NCBI GenBank assembly: GCA_016946835.1
Contig: JACVTC010000081.1
Coordinates: 64,001 to 128,000 of the forward strand
Origin: Neocallimastix lanati (nom. inval.)
Taxonomy: Eukaryota; Neocallimastigomycota; Neocallimastigomycetes; Neocallimastigales; Neocallimastigaceae
DNA: 64,000 nucleotides
Direction: 5' to 3'
In this document: positions 30,961 through 43,147 of the stretch, one piece after another
How positions within the stretch are numbered: position 1 is the stretch's first letter
Layout of the letters: every line of letters begins with the position of its first letter
Translations under genes and position numbers: made by a program
Notes under the pieces: generated by a model
Databases searched by the model: none
The model's input: the letters and a program-made list of their open reading frames with translations, nothing else
Told to the model about the DNA's origin: nothing

Positions 30961-33286
30961 TAAAATATTTTATTTATTTATTTAATAAAAATTATTCAAT
31001 TAAAAACTAAAAATAAATTAATTTCTTTTATAAGATTATATTTTTTTCTTCAGATTATTTTTCTAAAATACAATTTTCTCATCTATTTATATTTTTTTTT
31101 TATCGTTAGAAATGGTCAAGCCATTTCTTTAGAATATCTTAGAGTTACATGTTTGAATTGTATTTAAATTATAAATTCATAATCTATTCTATTATAATAA
31201 ATAATTATTACATATTATTAAATTCTAAACTATTTATTATTAATTGTAGTGATAATATATTTTAAAAATAATTTTATTACTTTTACAGAACTATTAGTAA
31301 TAGAGTATTATTTAATTTTATACTATTTTTAAATAAAAGTATTTTAGATTATTATCTATTATTAATCTTATTATAAATAGGGTGTATTTTGGAAGGAAGT
31401 ATTACTAATTTTAATGACAAGGATCATGGATTTAAGTAAAATATTTTTAAATCATTATTAATTATATTAATTTTTATTAATAATAAATAATCTGTATTAG
31501 TAATATTTGTAAAATAAAATTTTCTTTTATAATAAAATATTGATAGAATAAATCATATTAATAAAACTAGATATTGATAATAATATTGATATTAATAATA
31601 TAGTATTAATTTTAATAATAAAGTATTGATATTAATAAAGAATTTATATTAATAATAATAAATTTAATATTAGTAATAATTTGGCAGTAATAGAACATAA
31701 GAAAGTTCCCCAAGTAAGGAAATAAATAATTTAATTTTAGTGATTAAGTTATTTTTATGAAAAATAATAAAATTAACATTATTTGGGCATTCTTTATCAA
31801 TTATGATACAATATTTTTATAATCGTATACTTTTATGGGACTTGCAATATTTTATTTGAGGAAAATTAATATATTCTAATAAAACAATTAATAATTTTAA
31901 CACAATAATTATATTAAATAAAACTTAAATATTTTATTATTATTTATTTAATACTTTATTTATAATTATTTAAATTTTACATTAATTACATTTTTAACAT
32001 TACTTTTATTATTTTATTTTACTAATTATTACTAACTAAAAATCTCAATTAAGGCCTCTCTCTAAGACCATTTAATTATATTTATTTTCTCTATCTCTAA
32101 AATATTATTATTATTTTTTTTTAATAATTCTTATTTTAATTTATTTATTTTTAATTTTTTTTTTATTGTTTATTATTATTTTAAACTATATAATTTTTAT
32201 TTTAACCTTAATTAAATTTTATTTTATTATTTTTCTAAATTTATTAATTTTTATATATATTTATTCATCCCATATTGTGGTAGACTCGGGGTTGACACTT
32301 AGATATTTAAAATCAAGCAGGGGGGGACGGGTATTACCCTGCTTTGATTTTAAATAAAAAAAATTATTTCTTTATTAAAAGTTATTTATATTTTTTTTTT
32401 TATTAATATAAAAGTTTTTTATTTAAAGTACACATATTTAATTTTTTTTAAGAAATTGTTACAATATTTATATTTTTTTATAAATTTAAAGTATAATTAA
32501 TTGTTTATAATTTAAGTAATTTTATAGAATTATTGAATTAATTTTATATCAATAATTCATTTTTGTTTTAATTTTTATAAATATAATAATATAATATTCA
32601 AATATAATTTAATTAAAAATAATTATAAAATAAATATATAGAAAATAGTTTTTACTATTTTCTTTGATATTTTTAAGTTAAATAAATTGTTTTTAAAGAT
32701 TAATATAATAAATTTAATAATCTTTAATTATTTTAAATAATACTTGTAATTATTTTCAAAATAAAATAAAATTTTTATAATATTTAATTAATAAATTTGA
32801 TAATATTTAAATAATAATTTTTATAATAAGTAAAATTTTTAATAATAATTTTTAATAATAAATTTAATTAATAATCTTAATAATTTTATAATAATATTTA
32901 ATAGTTATAATATATAAATTTTTATAATAATATTTAATAATTTTAATAATTTTATAATATTAATAATTTATAATAATTTTTAGAATAATATTTAATTAAT
33001 AATTTTAATAATTTTATAATAATTTTTATAATAATATTTAATTAATATTTTTAATAATTTAGTATCTTAAAAGTATAATTTTAATATTTACAATTGTATT
33101 TTAATATATACATATATTTAATAATATAACAATAAAGTGATTAATTAAAATTTATTTACATTATTTACAAATTAAAATTAATTTATATCAAAATAAATTA
33201 AATTTACAATGAGGTTTAGGTTATGAAGAATATAGGAAAGTACAATTTAGTAAAGAATTATTAATAATAAAATAAAGGTTATTAAT
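30961..33286. other. AT-rich region without genes
   Basis: No supported ORF. It includes ATT/AAT-rich stretches (32640-33100) and the hairpin repeat at 32305-32354. A 63-codon frame at 32166 overlaps that repeat and is not a gene. Confidence 0.6.
32305..32354 (+). repeat. G-rich-loop hairpin repeat, copy 2
   Basis: ATTTAAAATCAAGCAGGG and CCCTGCTTTGATTTTAAAT pair over 18 bp with a single 1-nt bulge, around a G-rich loop (GGGGACGGGTATTA). It is preceded by TGGTAGACTCGGGGTTGA, as in copy 1 at 11.2 kb. Confidence 0.85.
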
Positions 33287-33695
33287 TCATTCTTTACCAA
33301 TTGAATATAAGGAAAGCGTTAATAGTATAGAGGTAGAATATTTGCCTTCCAAGCAAATGGCCCGGGTTCGATTCCCGGTTAACGCATAGACCAATTAATT
33401 ATTTTATTGAAATTGTAAATATAATTTTAATAAAAAAAAAAAAGAAAAATATTATATATATTTATTTATTAATTTATTTTTTTTTTTTTTTTTTTTTTAA
33501 CTTCCTACTACAAGATATGAAACTATCTTTGAGAATTTCGATTAATAAGGGTAAAATATTCATCAAAAAGACGATTATAAGGATTTTTTTTCTATTGATT
33601 ATATATATCCTTATGAAAAATGAGACCACTATAAAATTTTTTTTTTTTTAAAAATGGATTTAATATTAATAGTATTAACCCTTTAAATCCTTAAA
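33287..33695 (+). repeat. tRNA-Gly segmental duplication, copy 2
   Basis: See copy 1 (25070-25499). After ATTAACCCTTTAAATCC this copy runs on into an ankyrin remnant without a palindrome, so it shows the sequence state before the break seen in copy 1. Confidence 0.9.
33316..33386 (+). tRNA. tRNA-Gly(UCC), copy 2
   Basis: Identical to copy 1 except for C instead of T at the first T-stem position (CCGGG/CCCGG, a perfect pair). Anticodon TCC, 71 nt, no intron. TTTT follows downstream. Confidence 0.95.
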
Positions 33696-33739
33696 TTACT
33701 AAATGTAAATATTAAAAGTGAGCGTTAGAATCAGATGTT

Positions 33740-34111
33740 TAATTAAATATGTAAAATCAAATTGATAACTATAATAAGTATATATCATTAATAGCCACTT
33801 GTGAAAATGAAAGTAAAAATAAAGTAATAGTAAACTATTTAACTAAGCATGGATCAGATGTAAATTAACAAAATATTTGAGATGATAATACATCTTTATT
33901 AGTGACATATAAGAATAGAAACAAATTTGTAGTTAATTTCATAGTCAATAATGGAATTTACTTTATTTCAAAAAAAAAAAAAAAAAATTGGAGAAGAGAG
34001 GAATTCTTTAGAAGTAGTGAGATATATCTACGGAAATGAGAATATTGGTTAAATATTATTTAATTGAGTGGAATATGAATATAATTGAAAATGAATCTTT
34101 AGTAACAGTTC

Positions 34112-34115
<4 letters not shown>
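33740..34115 (+). pseudogene. Decayed ankyrin-repeat fragment
   Basis: The frame reads SLIATCENESKNKVIVNYL then TKHGSDVN, stop, and DDNTSLLVTYKNRNKFVV then NFIVNNGIYF, i.e. two ankyrin units with stops, followed by more broken sequence interrupted by poly(A) runs. It starts directly after the duplicated tRNA block. Confidence 0.7.
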
Positions 34116-34154
<39 letters not shown>

Positions 34155-34322
34155 AATAAAAAAATAAAAAAAATTAAAAAAAGTATTTATATATATAATA
34201 TATTTAAAAAAAATTCTTGTTGAAATATTTTTAATACATAAAATGTATATTTTACCATTTACAATTATTAATAGATTTTCAAAAAAAAAAATTATAGTCT
34301 TCTTTATTTATTAATTTATCTT

Positions 34323-34365
<43 letters not shown>

Positions 34366-35147
34366 ACTAATAATTTTAATCAAAAGGGTATTTATATATT
34401 ACCAAGAAAAATAAGATAATTTGAAGACTTCCTCTTAAATAATTTAATTTATTTTAAAAATTTAAAAAACGAGTATTTCCTCGAAAATATAATTGATTAT
34501 TTAAATATTGATTGTTGATTCCTGGCACTTTCCATAATAGAATAAGACTTAAGCAATATTTTCTATCTTAATTTATTTTAACAGAATATTTTTGAAATCC
34601 CATGGACAATTCAACCTAACAATTTTCAAGTGAATCTAATTCAAATAATTTTTTTTTCTCTAGCTATATATATATATATATATTTTTTTTTAAACTTTTC
34701 TGGATCGGAGGAATTTATTTTTAAATTGTAAATATTACTATGATTTATTTTAATACTTTTTGGAGCATTAATAAAAGCAAATCATCATTAAATTAAAAAT
34801 AGCAATACGATTACAGAGAGCTTCAGTTTTTTCGCTTGAGTGAGTTATTAAGGTAGTGGCAGTTTTATTGATGTTTTTTTTTTTTTTATTTTTGATAATT
34901 ATTAATGTAAAAATAATCATCAAAAAAAAAAAAAAAAAAAAAAAAGGTTTTCATTTATTCTATCGGATTGATAATTTTTAATAGCTTAAAATAATTCCTC
35001 GTCATTGAAAGAATTTATTATTATATTTTGTTAAATGAAGTAAATTTTATTGAAAATAATAGTCAGCCTCTCCTTTTAAATTTTACTTTCTACTTCCGAT
35101 TCTTCTTCATTGTTAAATTCCTTTATTTTATATTCCAATAATCTATT

Positions 35148-35181
<34 letters not shown>

Positions 35182-35905
35182 TATCTTCAATATAAATATC
35201 GTTATCGTTACAGGTATCTTCAGTCATTTCAAAAGTATTATTGTTTACCAAATTTTCATCATCTCTTTTTTTCTTTAGCTTTTATATTTTTACCGGTTAA
35301 GTTTATAGTATTTACAATATTAGAATCGAAAGTAGTGTTGGACGAATAAAGTCTCAAAGGATAAAAAAAAAACTTTTTTAAAGAATTTTTAATATTTTAA
35401 CATCTTTTGTTGTTATTACTCCCATTATCAATAAATAATATTACTACTATTAGTACTATTACAATTACTTTTCATATTATCATAATTAATAATATTTTCA
35501 TTATCATTATTTTCTTCTTCATAAATAAATATTTTAAAAATTTGATTACTATCAATAAAAAACGGAAAATTCTTAAAAAAATTTTTTGACTTTAAATTAT
35601 TTAAAAACAGTTATCGTTTTTCATTATTGAATTCTAAAAGAAATACAAAAACTGAATTCAACATGATAGTACCCTTTATTAAAGATTAAAAGATTCTAAA
35701 TCAATTAAATTTTTTTTTTTCTTTTTTTTTTTTTTTTAGACATAATTATCTATATATTCCAGTTTTTCTTTTTATTATAGAATTATATTTAATTATAATT
35801 ATATATATATATATATAATTTCAATAATTAAAAAAAAATTTAAAGTTTATATATTCTATAAATCATATCATTATATCATTTTCCTATTTTAACAGTTATT
35901 TTCAA

Positions 35906-35941
<36 letters not shown>

Positions 35942-35992
35942 TATTATTATTATTATTATTTTTTCTATTATTATTAAAATTTATTTTAGCCT

Positions 35993-36023
<31 letters not shown>

Positions 36024-36882
36024 TAAACCATAGATTTTAATTAATTATTTCTTAAAATAATAAAATAAAAATAAAAAATAAAAAATAAAAAATAAAAAAT
36101 AAAAAATAAAAAATAAAAAATAAAAATAAAATATAATACAATACAATATTAACACTTTTATCGCTTTTAAAGATAAGAGACAACTTTACATAACTTATAT
36201 ATAAAATATTTTATTTATAAATTATAAAATAAAATTATTATTATTATTATTTTTTTTTTTTTTTTTTTACTTATTAAAATTATTTAATAAATGATTTTTT
36301 TATTATTTTATTTATTTATTTATGTTAAGTTTATGTATATGTTAGTAAAAATATATTTAAAAAATAAAAAAAACATTATAATTAATTATATATATTAATT
36401 ATACATTCAAATATTATATATCGTTAATTCATATATTTTATATTATTTTAATCAATAAAATAATATGCCTTATATATTTAATATTTATATATATATATAT
36501 TTATACATTTTTATACTTTATATTATCTTAATCAATAAAGTAATATTATAATATATATATATATTTATTTTTATATTTGTTATTTTTTTTTTTTTGTTAA
36601 ATTCACAAATTGATTTATAAATATTTTATATATTTCAATGATATATTTATTTTTATTGTTATTTTATATTATTTTAATCAATATAATAATATTTTTATAT
36701 TTATTTTTTTAATATTAATAATTTCTTTTTTATATTAATTATTTTATTATTAATATTATTAATATTATTTTGTTTTTGTTTTTGTTTTTAAAAAATTATT
36801 TTTATTATCCTTTTTAATAAAATAGTATTTCCTTTTTTTTCTTATTTTGGTTTATTTTTATTTTTTATTTTTTATTTTTTTG
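34116..36882. other. Intergenic region with simple repeats and a possible dead gene
   Basis: It has long poly(A)/poly(T) runs, an ATT array (35905-35960), and AAAAAT repeats (36065-36125). On the minus strand 35080-35560 reads as Asn/Glu-rich coding-like pieces (for example DDENLVNNNTFEMTED and IYEEENNDNENIINYD) in shifting frames with stops, possibly a decayed low-complexity gene. From about 35770 the sequence is duplicated at 40750 onward (3' flank of the CBM1 gene pair). Confidence 0.45.
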
Positions 36883-39075
36883 TTAGAGACATTGTGAATA
36901 ATATTCATTAACGAAGACACATTTAGAACCCGATTGACAGCAGGTAGGTCCTTGATAATTCTTACCACCACATTGAGCATATCGACCAGAACATTTTTCT
37001 TCTGGTTCCTTTGGAGTAGGAGTGATTTCTCCTCCTTCAGCTATGGTAATCGTAATGGTTTCTTTTTCGGTGAGTGTTTCTCTTTCAGTAATGGTAATTG
37101 TTTGAGGATCACAATATTTTAGAGAAATGATTGTATTAGTATTAGTAGTAGTAGTAGTTGTAGTAGTAGTAGTTGTTGTTGTTGCTGTAGAGGTTAACTT
37201 TTCTTTAGGAATTGTTTTAGTGGTTTTAATATTCATGAATGGAAAAGAAGAATTGTTTTTAATGGTACAGGAGGAAACCATATTACAATTATCAGAATCA
37301 GAAGCATTACTAGATCCACCAAGCAATTTACATTTTTCTCTTCCATATACATAATTTTTAAAAAGACATTCTATATCTTTTGGAACACAATCTTTTATTT
37401 TTTCATCATATTTAAAATTACGAGCACATTGAATGCAATAATAATCTGAATTAAGTGTGCCTGGTTTTTCAACGAAATAGTAACCTGCTGCTTCACATTC
37501 TTCCTTCTTTAAATTTATTTTAGCTTCAGTTTTTTCATCTGGATAACATTTCAATGAATCTGGATCTTTAAATATTCCATTTTCACAGGTATGACAATAA
37601 TTAATATAACCTAGATATTGGCATCTAGTGGATTCACTTTTACCTGTAGTAGTAGTAGTAGTAGTAGTAGTAGAGGTAGTATTTGGAGGTATTTTACTAT
37701 TAGTAGGAAGTGTTTTACTGGTAGTAGTAATAATATTTGGAAGTGTTTTACTGGTAACAGTAGCAGCATTAATATTAGTATGACTGTTTGAAAGAGTTTT
37801 ACCTTTAGTTATTGGAAGTATTTTATTAGTAGTAGTTGTGGTATTAACTATATCTGGAAGAGTTTTAGCTCTTTTAACTTTATTATTTTCTACCATAGCA
37901 TATCTTGGATAAACTCCTTTAGGTGGTTTTGACACCATAGTTTTTGTTGATTTATAAAATAAAGGATATGAACATTCCATGATAGCGCCTATATAACAAT
38001 TTTTAGTTTTTTGACGATAGTTTATTCTAAGCGTACCTGAATTAGATTTACAATAATTAATGAACTTTTCATAATCAGAAATAGAAATTTCGTTGTCACC
38101 ATTACAATTAGTATTCTCGTCTTCCATTGTTTCCTGATTTTCTCCAATTGGTTTACAGGTATTACGATTAAAATCATATTTTAAGTTTTCATCATTACAA
38201 AAATTACAATATATTAAATCCATGTTGGACGAACTACTTTTAAATCTTAGTTGAGCCACTCCATGTAAAGTATTTTCACAATAATCTTTTATTTTTTCCA
38301 TAGTTTCATTAGAAAATGCGTTTATTTTATTTTGTGAAGCATTTAAAACAGGTAACTTTGTGGAATTATTTGGTGATAAAGGAATCTCAGAAGTAGATAA
38401 AAATGGAAGATTCTTATATTTAGTATATTTATCTTGGAGGTCATTCGCTTTTTTACATTCAAATTTATAATAATTAAATTCAGGTTCGTATCCTTCAGCA
38501 CAAAAGAAACATCTGACTGGCTTATTATAATCATGTTCTTGTTTATTCACAGTATTTATTACGTAACCACGGTTATCTACTAAATAACCTCCATCCTCAA
38601 TACACTTAATATACGCTTCAGATGGAAAAGCATTTTTATTATCTTCATCAATAGTACAACTATCACTTCCATTGAGTTCACCATTGACACAGAAACTGCA
38701 TACTCCATCGCTTAAATTTTTATAGCATCCATCAATATAATAATCAAAATGGGCTGAAAATTCTCCATGATATTTACTTTCACAATGATGTTTAACTCTA
38801 TTAATAACATCATATGATATTTCCTCTTCTTCACATTTATTTGAATCATTTAGAATAATAGCATAAGGATCATTAGTTATGGTTGGAAGAAGATTAGTTG
38901 TAGTTGTAAATGAAGAAATGTTTTTGGAACTTGGAAGAGATTTAGTTGTAGTTGTAAATGAAGAAATAGTTTTGGAACTTGGAAGAGTTTTACAAGAACT
39001 TCCATTACTACAAGTCAAACCACTAACTATAGTAGTCCAAAATGAAATATTGTAAAAAATTTTTTTATAATTCAT
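36883..39075 (-). CDS. Secreted modular protein with C-terminal CBM1, paralog A
   Basis: 730 residues from ATG 39075. The N-terminal signal peptide (MNYKKIFYNISFWTTIVSGL) implies export. Ser/Thr-rich repeats (residues 25-65) suit O-glycosylation. Then come several Cys-rich blocks with the pattern C-x2-C-x(8-14)-C: CSFC about 126, CFFC about 189, CNFC about 290, CHTC about 494, CIQC about 547. These are separated by Thr-rich linkers (410-480 and 617-648), and a TITERETLTEKETITITIAE segment precedes the end. Residues 695-730 are a fungal CBM1: CSGRYAQCGG...CVFVNEYYSQCL, with the cellulose-face residues Tyr699, Asn723, Tyr725, Tyr726 and Gln728. No catalytic domain is visible. It probably binds plant cell-wall cellulose. 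It is a tandem paralog of the gene at 42.3-44.7 kb and uncommonly long for a CBM1 protein lacking an enzyme. Confidence 0.88.
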   Translation of the reverse strand: MNYKKIFYNISFWTTIVSGLTCSNGSSCKTLPSSKTISSFTTTTKSLPSSKNISSFTTTTNLLPTITNDPYAIILNDSNKCEEEEISYDVINRVKHHCESKYHGEFSAHFDYYIDGCYKNLSDGVCSFCVNGELNGSDSCTIDEDNKNAFPSEAYIKCIEDGGYLVDNRGYVINTVNKQEHDYNKPVRCFFCAEGYEPEFNYYKFECKKANDLQDKYTKYKNLPFLSTSEIPLSPNNSTKLPVLNASQNKINAFSNETMEKIKDYCENTLHGVAQLRFKSSSSNMDLIYCNFCNDENLKYDFNRNTCKPIGENQETMEDENTNCNGDNEISISDYEKFINYCKSNSGTLRINYRQKTKNCYIGAIMECSYPLFYKSTKTMVSKPPKGVYPRYAMVENNKVKRAKTLPDIVNTTTTTNKILPITKGKTLSNSHTNINAATVTSKTLPNIITTTSKTLPTNSKIPPNTTSTTTTTTTTTGKSESTRCQYLGYINYCHTCENGIFKDPDSLKCYPDEKTEAKINLKKEECEAAGYYFVEKPGTLNSDYYCIQCARNFKYDEKIKDCVPKDIECLFKNYVYGREKCKLLGGSSNASDSDNCNMVSSCTIKNNSSFPFMNIKTTKTIPKEKLTSTATTTTTTTTTTTTTNTNTIISLKYCDPQTITITERETLTEKETITITIAEGGEITPTPKEPEEKCSGRYAQCGGKNYQGPTCCQSGSKCVFVNEYYSQCL

Positions 39076-41815
39076 TTTATTTTAAATATTAATTTTTTCT
39101 TTTTTTTTTTTTTTTTAATAACAAAAATGACGTTTTTATTTTTTTCTATTTTTTTTTAATAATTTTTTTTTTTTTTTTTTTTAGGGTAATCTCTTAAAAT
39201 ACCCTATTTTTGTTATAATATTTGTTTTTATTTTATTTTTATTAATTTTTTTTTTATTATTTTTTTTTATTATTTTTTTTTATATTTTAATATTGATTTT
39301 AATTTTAATTTTAATTTTTTTATTTATTTAAAAAAAAAATATTTAGTGACTTCTTTTGTTCATTTTATATAAAAAAAAAATTTATTTATTTATTTATTAA
39401 TTTATTTATTTATATATTAGAAAATGTTCTAAAATTATTTGATAATCAATTTATTTTATCATATATTAAAATATACAGGAATTTATATATTTTTTAATTT
39501 ATTTTATGTTGTTATTTATTAGATTACACAATAATATATATCTTATATATTAGACTATGAAATAATATATATATTGAAATAATATATATGTATATATTGA
39601 TATAATATATATGTATTGAAATAATATATATATCATCCTATATTAGAATATACTTTAATCTTTACTATAGTAATATAATTTTAATTTAATTTTTAAAATA
39701 CAATCAAACTATTTTTAAACATAAATATATAAATGTATAAATAAATACTCATATTAATAAATAAATAGGAAAATAAATACATATATAAGTGAATAAGTGA
39801 ATAATTAAACAATTTAAAATTAAATTTGAAATTGGAGAGAAATAAAAAAAAAAAAAAAAATTTTTTTTAATTTATTTATTCATTCATTTTCTGTAACATT
39901 GAGTCAAAAAAGAAAAAAAAAACAATCATAAAAAAAATGAAAATTAAAATGAAAAAAAACAAAATTTTTAATTATAAATAATTGAATTATTGAATAAATA
40001 ATTGAATATTAAATATTAAATATTAAATCTTAAATATTAAATAATAAATAATAATAATTAAAATAATAAATAATAAAATATTAAATAATAATAACAATTC
40101 ATAATACATAATTAAATAATTACTATTGTTTATTTTTATTTTTATTTTTATTTTTGTTTTAGTTTTTTTCTTTTATTGATGATAATGAAGTTAAAAATAA
40201 AAAATAAAAATAAAAAAAAAAATAAAAAATAAAAATAAAAAAATAAACAATAAAAAATAAAAAAAATAGAAAAAAAATAACTCAAAATAAATAAATAAAT
40301 AAATAATTAGCAATACAAGTAATAATAGATATAATAGTAATAGTAATAGTAATAGTAATAGAAATAAAATAATTTAAAATATGAAAATAATTAAAAATTA
40401 ATAGATTCTGGTTATAAAAGAAAATTAAAATATAAAAGCTATATAAAAATAAAAAAACAATTTTAAAATATATAAAAAAAATATTATAGATATATATAAA
40501 CATATTATAAATATTATATAAAATATAATTGCTATAAATAATATTTAAAAAATAGATTATATTATAAATATAAAAAATATTATAAATATAAAAAATATTA
40601 TAAATATATAATACTTATAAAAAATATTATAACTGTAAATTTTAATAAATATTTTTTTTTTTTTTTTTTTAATTATTCATTTTGTACTCAATTTTATATT
40701 TATTTTTTTTTGTTTTTGTTTTTAATCTTTTATAAAAAGATTAATATTTAAATATAATTATATTATATATATAAATATATATATATAATTTCAATAATTA
40801 AAGAAAAATTTTAAAGTTTATATATTCTATAAATCATATCATTATATTATTTTCTTATTTTAACAATTTTTTTCATCATTATTATTATTTTCTCTATTAT
40901 TATTATTTGTATTATTATTAATTTTCATTTTCGCTAATAAACTAAAAAAAAAATAAATTAAAAGTTATTTTATTTATTTATTTATGTTAAGTTTATTTAT
41001 ATGTTAGTAAAAATATATTTAAAAAAAAAAAAATATTGTAATTAATTATATATATATTAATTATACATTCAAATAATATATATCTTTAATTCATATATTT
41101 TATATTATTTTAATCAATAAAATAATATATCTTGTATAATTTAATATTTATATATATATATTTTATATTTTATATTATATTAATCAATAAAGTTTATATA
41201 TATATATTTTATATTTTATATTATATTAATCAATAAAGTTTATATATATATATTTTATATTTTATATTAATCAATAAAGTAATATTATATATATATATTT
41301 TTATTGTTATTTTAGATAATTTTAATCAATATAATAATGTTTTTATATTTATTTATTTTAATATTAATTCTTTTTTTTTTTTTTTTTTTTTTCATATATT
41401 GAAACGCCCGCCAAGAAGAATACTCAATATAAAATAATAAATATTATTATCATAATTCTTTTCTAAATCTAAAAAAAACCTCCAAGGATTTTTGTTCAAT
41501 TATCATTGCAAACTTCAAAAAGAGATCATCTTGAAAAAGATAAATATAAAATTATTCCTAACAGTTAAAATAATAAAATAAAATAAAAATAAGAAGTAAA
41601 AATAAAAGATAAGAAATAAAAATAAAAAATAAAAAATAAAAATAAAAAATAAGAAATAAAAATAAAAAATAAGAAATAAAATAGCATTCAATACAATATT
41701 AACACTTTTATTGCTTTAAGAGATAAAAGACAATTTTACATAACTTAGATAAATGATATTTAATTATTTAATCATTAAATTATAAACTATTATGATTTCA
41801 TTTTTATTTTATTTT

Positions 41816-41856
<41 letters not shown>

Positions 41857-42253
41857 CAATTAAAATTATTTATTGAATGATTATTTTATCATTTTATTTA
41901 TTTATTTATTTTTTAAAGTTTATTTATATGTTTGTAAAATTATATTTAAAAAAAAAAAAAAAAAAAAAAATTAAAAAATAACATAATAATTAATTATATA
42001 TATATATTAATTATATATTCATATGATATATATTATTTTAATCAATAAAACAATATACTATATATATTTAATATTTATAAATATATATATATATTTATTA
42101 TTATTTTTGCTAATTTTTTTTTTTTTTTTGTTAAATTCACAAATTATTTTAAATATATATTATGTATTTCAATATTAATAATTATTATTATTGCTATTTT
42201 ATATTATTATAATCAATATATAATATTTTAATATTTATATTTTTAATAATAAT

Positions 42254-42296
<43 letters not shown>
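39076..42296. other. Spacer between the CBM1 paralogs, itself duplicated
   Basis: 39080-39960 (promoter side of paralog A) resembles 44675-45430 (promoter side of B), and 40750-42296 (3' side of B) resembles 35770-36882 (3' side of A). So the whole locus was duplicated in tandem with a unit of about 5 kb. Otherwise it is AT-rich; 41400-41530 is a slightly GC-richer patch (GAAACGCCCGCCAAGAAG) of unknown nature. Confidence 0.65.
39180..39212 (-). promoter_or_regulatory. Conserved block upstream of CBM1 gene A
   Basis: GGGTAATCTCTTAAAATACC then CTATTTTTGTT (plus-strand reading), about 110 bp upstream of the ATG. A near copy lies at 44784-44819 before gene B. It stands out from poly(T) flanks, so it may be a promoter element or simply residual duplication. 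Confidence 0.4.
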
Positions 42297-42301
<5 letters not shown>

Positions 42302-43102
42302 GACATTGTGAATAATATTCATTAACAAAGACACATTTAGAACCCGATTGACAGCAGGTGGGTCCTTGATAATTCTTACCACCACATTGAGCATATCGAC
42401 TTGAACATTTTTCTTCTGGTTCCTTTGGAGTAGGAGTGATTTCTCCTCCTTCAGCTATGGTAATCGTAATGGTTTCTTTTTCGATGAGTGTTTCTCTTTC
42501 AGTGATAGTCATTGTTTGAGGATCACAATATTTTAGAGAAATGGTTGTATTAGTAGCAGTAGTTGTTTTAGGTGTTTTAATTGTTTTAGTTGTTTTAGTT
42601 GTTTTAGTTGTTTTAGTTGTTTTAGTTGTTTTAGTTGTTTTAGTTGTTTTAGTTGTTTTAGTTGTTTTAGTTGTTTTAGTTGTTTTTGTTGTTGTTGTTG
42701 TTGTTGAAGAAGAATTGTCTTCAATTTCACAGATGGAAACCCGATGACATATATCAGAATTTCTATAAGATCCACCAAGTAATTCACAATTTTCAGTTCC
42801 ATATTTATTATTTTCCAAAGAACATTCTATATCTTTTGGAACACATTCTTTCACTTTAATATCATATCTAAAATTTCGACCACATTGAATACAATAATAA
42901 TTTGTTTCATAATAATTCCTATCCTCAACAAAATAGTAACCTGCTGCTTCACATTCTTCTTTCTTTAAATTTATTTTAGCTTCAGTTGTTCTATCTGGAT
43001 AACATATCCCATGTTCATCAAATAATCCGTGATCACAGGTATAACAATAAACAACAGGGTAATTATTAAGATTTTGAGTATTGCATACTCTAATCAGACC
43101 TT

Positions 43103-43147
<45 letters not shown>

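Noticed and set aside
38343-38534. 63-codon ORF inside CBM1 paralog A
   Set aside because: An alternative frame of the paralog A coding region without any domain.
42541-42747. Val/Leu-rich 68-codon ORF on the plus strand
   Set aside because: It is the antisense of the KTT/Thr linker of CBM1 paralog B; the repeat composition keeps the other frames open.
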